A stretch of 64,000 nucleotides of DNA, taken from Candidatus Pacearchaeota archaeon (GTDB taxonomy: Archaea > Nanobdellota > Nanobdellia > Pacearchaeales > DTIR01). Below the pieces are notes generated by a model, which worked only from the letters and a program-made list of their open reading frames with translations, made no database searches and was not told where the DNA came from. Below are positions 45,696-51,272 of the stretch, one piece after another. Numbering within the stretch: the stretch's first letter is position 1; the number at the start of each line of letters is the position of its first letter. The DNA lies in contig JAGVXL010000001.1 of the NCBI GenBank assembly GCA_018303805.1, positions 369,528 through 433,527 on the forward strand. Direction: 5' to 3'. The position numbers and the translations under genes are program-made.

Positions 45696-45899
45696 GCGCC
45701 GGTGGTCCAATGGCTAAGAGTTCTTAAAATGAACTAGCAAACTTCAGCCTTCCATAAGCCTTCTTTTCTTAGCAAAGGAAAGCAAAGCTTTCCTGTGCCC
45801 CGAAAAGCACAGCTTTTCGCGGAAAGAAAAGAACCCTTGGGAAGAAAAAGGACTATAAGAGGAAAGCTGATTATCTGGGTTCGAGTCCCAGCCGGCGCA
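45696..45899 (+). tRNA. tRNA-Gly(UCC) with two predicted introns
   Basis: Acceptor stem GCGCCGG (45696-45702) pairs with CCGGCGC (45892-45898), discriminator A. T-arm CTGGG-TTCGAGT-CCCAG. Anticodon stem TCAGC (45744-45748)/GCTGA (45866-45870) with loop C-U-UCC-A/A. Intron 2 (45755-45864, 110 nt) lies at 37/38 and forms a canonical bulge-helix-bulge: central helix CTTC/GAGG with CA^T and AA^A bulges. A further 22 nt (about 45720-45741, containing AGTTC/GAACT hairpin) must be removed between positions 24 and 25 to leave a normal 72-nt tRNA with a G10-C25 D-stem. The second intron call is inference with one-base ambiguity. Confidence 0.8.
45777..45825 (+). repeat. Two-hairpin structured repeat, copy 2, inside the tRNA-Gly intron
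   Basis: GGAAAGC-AAA-GCTTTCC, linker TGTGCCCC, GAAAAGC-ACA-GCTTTTC, tail GCGGAAA. This shortest copy has both stems perfectly paired and sits within the 110-nt intron at position 37/38, enclosed by a further stem of TTCTTTTCTT with AAGAAAAGAA. Confidence 0.8.
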
Positions 45900-45988
45900 T
45901 TCATCTTCTGGTTCAGAGCCCTTTCCCTTATATTTTGTCTTGAAAAATTTGCATTTTAAGACATAAGAAGTATGGTGTATATCTAACC

Positions 45989-46240
45989 TTACATTATCTT
46001 TTTTACATATCCACAAGAATATTTGTATTTTTTGAATACATATCTCTTGAACTTTTCATTTCCTTGTTGCACTCGTCTTAATAGCAACCTATCACCATAA
46101 TCATTATCCTCAAGCAATGATTTAGGGAATTCCTCATTGCCTGTCACTTCTTTCAGCTTTCTTTCATAATTGCACTTAAGGCAGTTGCCTCTATGTTTTA
46201 TAGGTCTTCCGCATGTATTGCGTTTATACTCCTTTTCCAT
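45989..46240 (-). CDS. Small hypothetical protein with CxxC-like cysteines
   Basis: An 83-residue basic protein with cysteines in NTCGRPIKHRGNCLKCNYERK (about residues 8-27) that could bind zinc. No family recognised. It is the last of five small co-directional genes starting at 47163, 44 bp after the membrane-protein gene. The following stretch to the tRNA-Gly (45900-45988) shows no gene. Confidence 0.5.
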   Translation of the reverse strand: MEKEYKRNTCGRPIKHRGNCLKCNYERKLKEVTGNEEFPKSLLEDNDYGDRLLLRRVQQGNEKFKRYVFKKYKYSCGYVKKIM

Positions 46241-46284
46241 GTGGGTATTAGGAGAAGAAATTAGCGAGGACAGTTAGAGATAAT

Positions 46285-46530
46285 CTAAAATCCTACAGGC
46301 TCGCTTCTCTTTATAAACCAGATGATTATTGCAACAATAACTCCCACTGGAGGAATAGCTAAAATTAGCAGAACACCCCATCCAAGAGATTCAATTAATC
46401 TATTTGTAAATTCTTGCATACCAAATGCAACACCTCTTGTCCCAAGAATAAAGATTGCTAAAATAGCAATTACAATAAAAACTATTGTTTCTTTTGCGTC
46501 ATTAAATATTGCCTGTATCGGATTTGTCAT
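46285..46530 (-). CDS. Small two-helix membrane protein
   Basis: An 81-residue protein with two membrane helices (about residues 15-33 and 50-72) and an amphipathic N-terminus. Overlaps the preceding gene by 4 bp (ATGA), which supports it being translated. Function unknown; holin-like or accessory-element proteins have similar size, but nothing specific is seen. Confidence 0.6.
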   Translation of the reverse strand: MTNPIQAIFNDAKETIVFIVIAILAIFILGTRGVAFGMQEFTNRLIESLGWGVLLILAIPPVGVIVAIIIWFIKRSEPVGF

Positions 46531-46739
46531 TTTTCTTTAAATGTTAAATATCCTGCCCCAATCCAATAAAGAATAAACTGCAAAAACTCTAAGATACTAT
46601 CTTGAGGGCTAGGAATCAAAAATGTAAATAGCTCTTTTAATGGGAAATAAGGAGTAGAGGCTATAAAACTATCTAAGGCTGGAAAAAGAAAAATGGAGAC
46701 TATAAACGCTAACACAAATTCTCCTATTTTTGCAGGCAA
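46527..46739 (-). CDS. Small membrane protein
   Basis: A 70-residue protein with two hydrophobic segments (about residues 6-26 and 47-66). It is coupled by a 4-bp overlap to the next small membrane gene and follows the zinc-binding gene by 14 bp. No family recognised. Confidence 0.55.
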   Translation of the reverse strand: MPAKIGEFVLAFIVSIFLFPALDSFIASTPYFPLKELFTFLIPSPQDSILEFLQFILYWIGAGYLTFKEK

Positions 46740-46753
46740 TGTTTTTTTCTCAT

Positions 46754-46936
46754 TTAAAATCTACTTTCCTTTATCATATCGCAAGCACAATGTTGGACTT
46801 CATTGCATCCAGGAAATCTGCATCCTTCTCTTTTAGGCAGTCCACACTTAGAGCAGTGTACAGTATGGTTTTTACTTATCTTTCTATGTCTCCTAAATGT
46901 TCTTGCATCCATTATCTGATCAATCTCCTTTTGCAT
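46754..46936 (-). CDS. Small cysteine-rich, probably zinc-binding protein
   Basis: A 60-residue protein with six cysteines and several histidines in its second half (HCSKCGLPKREGCRFPGCNE and HCAC, about residues 27-53), suggesting a treble-clef or double zinc site. It overlaps the end of the nuclease-like gene by 25 bp. Function unknown; DNA or RNA binding is plausible. Confidence 0.5.
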   Translation of the reverse strand: MQKEIDQIMDARTFRRHRKISKNHTVHCSKCGLPKREGCRFPGCNEVQHCACDMIKESRF

Positions 46937-47163
46937 CTTACTCTTGCAACAACGCGGTCATAGGAACGCCCAACAGATTGTAAAGTCACAACCTTACTTT
47001 GGACTTGCTTCCTTAGTCTTTCCTTTGCAGCCGCATATCCGAACTGCCATTTTTCAGGTGCATTGACGCCTGCAATTCTGACATATTGGCTTCCATTTAC
47101 CCTGGTTCTCACCTTGAAAGTGTCCCCATCAATGACTCTTTGGACTCTTCTTCTCATTACCAT
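46912..47163 (-). CDS. Short staphylococcal-nuclease-like (SNase/TNase) domain protein
   Basis: An 83-residue protein matching the SNase OB-fold: VQRVIDGDTFKVR near 8-20, VRIAGVNAPEKWQFG near 28-42 (catalytic Arg and Glu positions) and SYDRVVARVRC near 67-77 (second Arg). Family members are about 110-150 residues; this one stops after the third motif, so it is a minimal or truncated nuclease. TTTAAAAA ends 21 nt before the ATG. First gene of a five-gene operon. Confidence 0.7.
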   Translation of the reverse strand: MVMRRRVQRVIDGDTFKVRTRVNGSQYVRIAGVNAPEKWQFGYAAAKERLRKQVQSKVVTLQSVGRSYDRVVARVRCKRRLIR

Positions 47164-47283
47164 CTTGTTTATTGTGCTTTGAGGTTTTTAAATCTTACTA
47201 TTATCTCAATTATTTTTTAATATTAACTTAATAAATATTAAGACTATAGTAACATTTATAAAGATATCTATTCTAGGGTGTAC

Positions 47284-48315
47284 ATGAAAGAAGAAGGCAA
47301 GGACGAGGGGAACAAGCTTTCTGGGACTATAGTTAATTTTCTTCTTGATGGGCCTGCATCAATAAATGATGTATGCAAGAAACTAGAGATATCATGGGCT
47401 ACTGCAAAGTCTGCTCTAGAAGAAATGGAGGCAAAAGGCACTGTAAAAGAAATTGTTTCTAATCCTAAAATAAGAATATTCAAACTTTCAATTGATCCTG
47501 CTTTTTATGGTGTGCCACTAACAAAAGAGCAGAAAGGGCAGGCTTTATTTTTGTTCCAAAATATAAGGCAAGAATGGCGGAATGATAAGCCATTATTAGC
47601 TACTACATTACATAAGATAGCAGTAGATGTAGCAAAAGAATGCAAATGTGATATTCCTGTTGCAACCTTCCACTATGGAATGGTTGTTCCTGTGGTAGAT
47701 ACTGCCCTTTTTGGCTATAGAGAACCAGCTAATTCAGCTCAGATTATCCAAAGCATAAGAAAAACAATACCTTCCCATACTAACAATTCCAAAGAAGAAA
47801 GAGAAAATCAATACAAAAAATATGATATGGTGTTATTTCAATCCAAAGAAAAATTAACAGAATTATGGACTAACTCTAAAAAAGAGATATCTAAGATAGA
47901 TAATAAAGGTGTTCAGTTAGCACTCACTGACTTTCTAGTTAAATGCCCCACAGACAAGAATAATTCCGAATTGTTTGATTTATGTTATAGCTTTTCTAGT
48001 AAAGTAAATGGTTTAATCTTGACTAAAGCATTTTCTTCTCATCTAGAGGAAGTAAAAGAATCCTTTGATGTTCTATGGGATTTTATTACAACCAATATAT
48101 TCTTTAAGGAAGTTGGAAGGTATATAGGAGAAGACAAGAAAGAGGTATTTGAATATATAAAGTCTTCTCAAATCTTAGTAAAAAAAGCCAATGTGGAAGA
48201 AAGAATAAATTATTTAGGTTCATTAATAAATCTAAGTGAAGAGATTCAGTTGCCTGCAGATGAACAATCATTAGCAATTAGAAGGATACTTGCAGAGGGT
48301 GCAGAGGAGGAGTAA
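47284..48315 (+). CDS. Winged-helix protein of a two-gene module with a PIN protein
   Basis: A 343-residue protein from ATG 47284 (TTTATAAA ends 21 nt upstream; GTG 47278 is an alternative). Residues 8-65 form a helix-turn-helix (GPASINDVCKKLEISWATAK then EMEAKGTVKEI). The remaining 270 residues are helical and unrecognised. Its TAA overlaps the next ATG by one base, so it is coupled to the PIN-like protein. By arrangement it could be the regulator/antitoxin of a toxin-antitoxin-like unit (inference). Confidence 0.6.
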   Translation: MKEEGKDEGNKLSGTIVNFLLDGPASINDVCKKLEISWATAKSALEEMEAKGTVKEIVSNPKIRIFKLSIDPAFYGVPLTKEQKGQALFLFQNIRQEWRNDKPLLATTLHKIAVDVAKECKCDIPVATFHYGMVVPVVDTALFGYREPANSAQIIQSIRKTIPSHTNNSKEERENQYKKYDMVLFQSKEKLTELWTNSKKEISKIDNKGVQLALTDFLVKCPTDKNNSELFDLCYSFSSKVNGLILTKAFSSHLEEVKESFDVLWDFITTNIFFKEVGRYIGEDKKEVFEYIKSSQILVKKANVEERINYLGSLINLSEEIQLPADEQSLAIRRILAEGAEEE

Positions 48316-48953
48316 TGAACTGGTTTTTGGATATGTGCATTCTTATCTTCTATTCTTCAGGAGATAAAAGCAAATTCTCAGTAAAAACCTTAGAATTTAT
48401 GAGCAAGCACAAAGAGGAAAAGTATTTAGTCTGTTATTATATCGTTGAAGAGAATCTCCCAAAATGGATAAAAAGACAACAAATTATAGTAAAGGAAGTC
48501 ATAAGAAAAATTAAAAAGGATTCTTATAATATTGGAGAATCTGATGAAGGCTCTTTTTTATATCCTCAAGACAAGCAAAAAGCAGAAAAGCTTTTCATCA
48601 AATCTAGCTTAACTGTTGATAAAACTAACTTTATAACTGAACTGCAGATTATACAAAAAGAACAGGAATTTAAATTAATCAGATTTATAGAGCAAAGGGT
48701 TGAAAAAGTTATTCCAATAAAAGATATTGATACAGAGCTAAAAAGTAAATTATTTACTTACACAAACAATATTTCTGACTCCATTACAATTGCCTCTGGA
48801 ATTCAACAACATAACAAGGAACATCTGATTTTATTAACAAGCGACAAAAAAGATTGGAGAAGAGAGAATCTAGAATTAGCAGTAAATGAAAATTCCAAAC
48901 TTGCAGAGAAATATAAAAAGATTCCAGAAATAAAATATATTCAAGATATATAA
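48315..48953 (+). CDS. PIN-like domain protein
   Basis: A 212-residue protein. MNWFLDMCILIFYSS places an Asp at residue 6 in the first beta strand; ISDSITIASGIQQH near 155 and LILLTSDKKDWRRE near 172 supply later acidic residues in the order expected of PIN nucleases. The middle is longer than in VapC (about 130 residues). Coupled to the winged-helix gene. An RNase role is inferred. Confidence 0.6.
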   Translation: MNWFLDMCILIFYSSGDKSKFSVKTLEFMSKHKEEKYLVCYYIVEENLPKWIKRQQIIVKEVIRKIKKDSYNIGESDEGSFLYPQDKQKAEKLFIKSSLTVDKTNFITELQIIQKEQEFKLIRFIEQRVEKVIPIKDIDTELKSKLFTYTNNISDSITIASGIQQHNKEHLILLTSDKKDWRRENLELAVNENSKLAEKYKKIPEIKYIQDI

Positions 48954-49000
48954 AAAAAGCAACATTTATATATAAGTGTGCCTTAAAACATCAAGAAGCA

Positions 49001-49066
49001 GCGACGGGTTTTCTAATCAGAAGATGCCCCAGAGCTAAACCAGAAAATCTTGGTTCGGCCGGCGCA
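49001..49066 (+). ncRNA. tRNA-Gly-like RNA, degenerate or non-canonical
   Basis: GCGACGG at 49001 and CCGGCGC-A at 49059-49066 form an acceptor-like stem with one mismatch. TTCTAATCAGAAGATGCC resembles a tRNA-Gly D-arm, but the T-arm is incomplete (TTGGTTCG runs straight into GCCGGCGCA) and no anticodon arm folds normally. TTTATATA at 48965-48972 ends about 22 nt before 48995, so it is probably transcribed, perhaps together with tRNA-Pro. It may be a tRNA pseudogene or an integration-site copy of the tRNA-Gly end. Confidence 0.4.
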
Positions 49067-49080
49067 TGGCTATTTTTAAT

Positions 49081-49154
49081 GGGGCTGTGGGATAGTCTGG
49101 TTAGCCTTCAAGCATGGGGTGCTTGCGACCCCAGTTCGAATCTGGGCAGCCCCA
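49081..49154 (+). tRNA. tRNA-Pro(GGG)
   Basis: Acceptor GGGGCTG/CAGCCCC with discriminator A; anticodon stem CAAGC/GCTTG with loop AUGGGGU giving anticodon GGG; T-arm CCCAG-TTCGAAT-CTGGG. No intron. Fifteen bases follow the tRNA-Gly-like element; no separate TATA box is evident, so they are probably co-transcribed. Confidence 0.92.
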
Positions 49155-49277
49155 TCGAGCATTTCGGTTTGCTAAAATTTAGTGTAGCAACCACAAAACT
49201 AAATGCGAGACAACGAGGAGTTTCGCTCTGCTAACATAGGAGATATCAATAACCAGAGCGTAACTCCGAGCAGCATT
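49155..49277. other. Structured intergenic region with nested inverted repeats
   Basis: Between tRNA-Pro and the convergent acyltransferase are two imperfect inverted repeats: GCATTT...AAATGC enclosing GGTTTGCTA/TAGCAACC, and GGAGTTTCGCTCTG with CAGAGCGTAACTCC (13 pairs and one mismatch). It could be an RNA, a bidirectional terminator or the end of an inserted element. No ORF is seen. Confidence 0.3.
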
Positions 49278-49282
49278 TTGAT

Positions 49283-49849
49283 TTATTCTGAATAAATCTC
49301 CCCAATTTCCTGAGTGATTTGCTCAAGTGTCTTGCCTGAAGTTTTGATTTTAGGCGGGATTTTTATTGTTATGTCCCTTCCCTCTCTTCTTATTTTTAAG
49401 GGGGTTATATCCACATTTCCTTTTTTTGCTATGAATGATGCACCGTCATAATACTTATTCTCATACATTTTGTGTGCCTCTCCTTGAGGAAATATCGCAA
49501 CTGTCTCCCCTTTTCTTGCATACCTTACCCCTTTTCTTAGATGGTTGGCAGAGAATGTTTCTAACCTCTCAAGAAAAAATCTTGTTAGGGGGTGCATATA
49601 CTGCTTGCCTTGCACAGCAAAATGTATTTTCCTTTTTGTAGGTATAACCCCCAGAATAGCATGATCCGCCAATTTTTCATGCCAGCCGAACCACCAAAAT
49701 TTAAACTTATAGCAGTGATTGATTGTTAGAAGTGATGGTTCCTCTGGAAATTGCCCTTCAATATTTATATTCAGTTTTTTTGAGACCTTATAGAAGGTAT
49801 AAATTGCCCTTATTACATTTCTTGTTCCAAAATAAATAAAATCTGACAT
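49283..49849 (-). CDS. PlsC-like acyltransferase
   Basis: A 188-residue protein from ATG 49849; the open frame upstream is a translated tRNA fragment, and a TTTTTTAAA box near 49909-49917 lies inside it, so longer starts are rejected. LLTINHCYKFKFWWFGWHEK near residue 38 is a variant of the NHx4D motif, and VAIFPQGEAHKMY near 120 matches FPEGTRS. The family acylates glycerol phosphate or other lipids. The D of HX4D is not in the usual place, so activity is uncertain. Confidence 0.7.
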   Translation of the reverse strand: MSDFIYFGTRNVIRAIYTFYKVSKKLNINIEGQFPEEPSLLTINHCYKFKFWWFGWHEKLADHAILGVIPTKRKIHFAVQGKQYMHPLTRFFLERLETFSANHLRKGVRYARKGETVAIFPQGEAHKMYENKYYDGASFIAKKGNVDITPLKIRREGRDITIKIPPKIKTSGKTLEQITQEIGEIYSE

Positions 49850-49924
49850 CTTTAGCTCAGAAAACAGTCTGAGGCTGCTCACCTCATAATTCCCTTGCAT
49901 ATGCTGCTTTAAAAAACTTATCAA

Positions 49925-49966
49925 ATGCCCCGGAGGATTTGAACCCCCGACCCTCTCATCATAAGC
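49925..49966 (-). tRNA. Partial tRNA: 3' half only (T-arm and acceptor end)
   Basis: Downstream of tRNA-Arg on the minus strand: GAGAGGGTC, then T-arm GGGGG-TTCAAAT-CCTCC and GGGGCA, followed by TTTTTT. No matching 5' half is contiguous, because tRNA-Arg lies directly upstream. A tRNA 5' half is present 1.1 kb upstream on the same strand (51061-51087), but acceptor pairing (GCTCCCC with GGGGCA) is imperfect. It is a relic or a split-tRNA half. Confidence 0.45.
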
Positions 49967-49980
49967 AGGAGATAGCAAAA

Positions 49981-50055
49981 CGTCCCTGGCAGGATTTGAA
50001 CCTGCAACCTACAGCTTAGGGGGCTGCCGCGCTATCCAAGTTGCGCCACAGGGAC
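49981..50055 (-). tRNA. tRNA-Arg(CCU), with C at position 33
   Basis: Acceptor GTCCCTG/CAGGGAC, discriminator G; D-arm GCGC-AACTTGGATA-GCGC; anticodon stem GCAGC/GCTGT with loop CCCCUAA, anticodon CCU; T-arm GCAGG-TTCAAAT-CCTGC. Position 33 is C where U is nearly universal. Its first 24 nt are also read as the last codons of the upstream LAGLIDADG gene. Confidence 0.9.
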
Positions 50056-51027
50056 ATTATTCTTCAACCATGATTGATACTTTAAAAAATGTTTGGGATT
50101 GCTTGAGCCTATCTCTCTCATCCATTTTGTAACTTGTATGCTGCCTTTTAAAATCAATTCATATTCTCTAAATCTAACCTTAAAGTTATTAGCTAGAAGT
50201 TGTTTATTTAACTGAGCCAGCAAAAATGGCGATTTCATTGATATTGTAATAATGGGGTAAGGATTTCCAGAGGGAGTTTTATCTAAATAAAAAGATCCAT
50301 CGGTATCAAAAATTCCCCTTATAACATACTTAATTTTATTCCAATCATTAGCAAGGCTATCTTTTATTCTCAGATTTACTTTTTTGCCTATAGGGAATTC
50401 TAATTCTTTATTCATAAAAAGAATTAATTGTTTATGATAGCACAATATTTCCATCCCTTTACAGTCATTCTTATACTTAATTGCAACTTTTTTATTAAAC
50501 AATTTTTTAATAATCTCTTTCAAAAATAGTAAATAGGCTTTGTCTAATTCGGAATGACCGCTTATACCAATCAGCCAAATTCTCTTTTTATAGGCATAAG
50601 ACAAAGAACTTAACCATCCATCCCCTAATAAAGCTCCATAAAATTCTAAAAATAAGGGGTCTTCTATATCTATTCTGAGATTATTTTTTGCTTTTTCTTC
50701 CCTGATTAATGCACTAATCATAGCTCCTTTTAATTGTCTTTTCTTAATCTCTTTGATACCATATTTTTGAACTAATACTCTATAAGTTTCTTGCCCTCCT
50801 TTAATCTGCCCCCAGTTATCTGGTCTTTCATCAATTATTTCTAAATTGAGATTTGATGGTATAATCTCCCGGGGGACATATCTTTTAGGGTTATGTAACC
50901 ACTTGTCTAATGTTGAAAAAGGAATACCTAACTTTTGGGATAATTGGCTTAATGTTTCTACTTTGTTTTTTTGTTTTAAATAACCAAACAATCTCATTCT
51001 CGAAGTTTTTGATAATAAGATTCTCAT
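50032..51027 (-). CDS. LAGLIDADG homing endonuclease running into tRNA-Arg
   Basis: A 331-residue protein. An N-terminal helix-turn-helix (LSQLSQKLGIPFSTLDKWL, about 27-45) precedes a two-motif LAGLIDADG domain: FYGALLGDGWL near 128 and VIRGIFDTDGSFYL near 236, with the catalytic acidic residues (GDG, TDG) kept, so it may be active. The last eight codons (VPVAQLG and stop) are the 5' end of tRNA-Arg on the same strand. TTTAAATA (51049-51056) ends 21 nt before the ATG. It is freestanding, not in a visible intron or intein. Confidence 0.88.
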   Translation of the reverse strand: MRILLSKTSRMRLFGYLKQKNKVETLSQLSQKLGIPFSTLDKWLHNPKRYVPREIIPSNLNLEIIDERPDNWGQIKGGQETYRVLVQKYGIKEIKKRQLKGAMISALIREEKAKNNLRIDIEDPLFLEFYGALLGDGWLSSLSYAYKKRIWLIGISGHSELDKAYLLFLKEIIKKLFNKKVAIKYKNDCKGMEILCYHKQLILFMNKELEFPIGKKVNLRIKDSLANDWNKIKYVIRGIFDTDGSFYLDKTPSGNPYPIITISMKSPFLLAQLNKQLLANNFKVRFREYELILKGSIQVTKWMREIGSSNPKHFLKYQSWLKNNVPVAQLG

Positions 51028-51060
51028 TAGAAAAAGAGATAATTAGTATATTTAAATTTT

Positions 51061-51087
51061 TCTCTATCCAAACTGAGCTAGGGGAGC
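51061..51087 (-). tRNA. Partial tRNA: 5' half (acceptor and D-arm) with its own promoter
   Basis: GCTCCCC-TA-GCTC-AGTTTGGATA-GAG matches tRNA positions 1-24. TTTTTATA on the minus strand (51110-51117) ends 22 nt before 51087, so transcription should begin exactly at G1. The sequence stops after the D-stem and continues into the promoter of the LAGLIDADG gene. Either a tRNA broken by insertion of the endonuclease gene or the 5' part of a split tRNA. Confidence 0.5.
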
Positions 51088-51126
51088 ATGAAAAGGCAAG
51101 AATAAATGCATATAAAAATTTATTTC

Positions 51127-51255
51127 TTAATTCAAATCACGCAAAGTGTATGGTAGTTCTTTAATGGGCTGTATTAATTTGAGCTTTTCGTATTTCTTTA
51201 CCAACTCCATTTGTTTTTCAAAATTTTTTAAGAGTTCTTCTGCTCTCTCAAGCTC
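51127..51255 (-). other. Short open fragment, 42 codons without a proper start
   Basis: The minus-strand frame gives a charged helix (AEELLKNFEKQMELVKKYEK) ending LPYTLRDLN and a stop; the only ATG is at 51210. It may be the end of a deleted gene. No family recognised. The rest of 51088-51272 holds only the promoter for the tRNA half. Confidence 0.2.
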
Positions 51256-51272
51256 TTAAATGGATTCTAATT

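Noticed and set aside
45744-46016. Open frame of 90 codons on the minus strand across the tRNA-Gly 3' end
   Set aside because: Part of its translation is the tRNA and its intron read in antisense; no RBS, promoter or family support.
49850-49978. N-terminal extension of the acyltransferase frame
   Set aside because: The first residues are the translation of the tRNA 3' half, and the TATA box of the acyltransferase gene lies within the extension.
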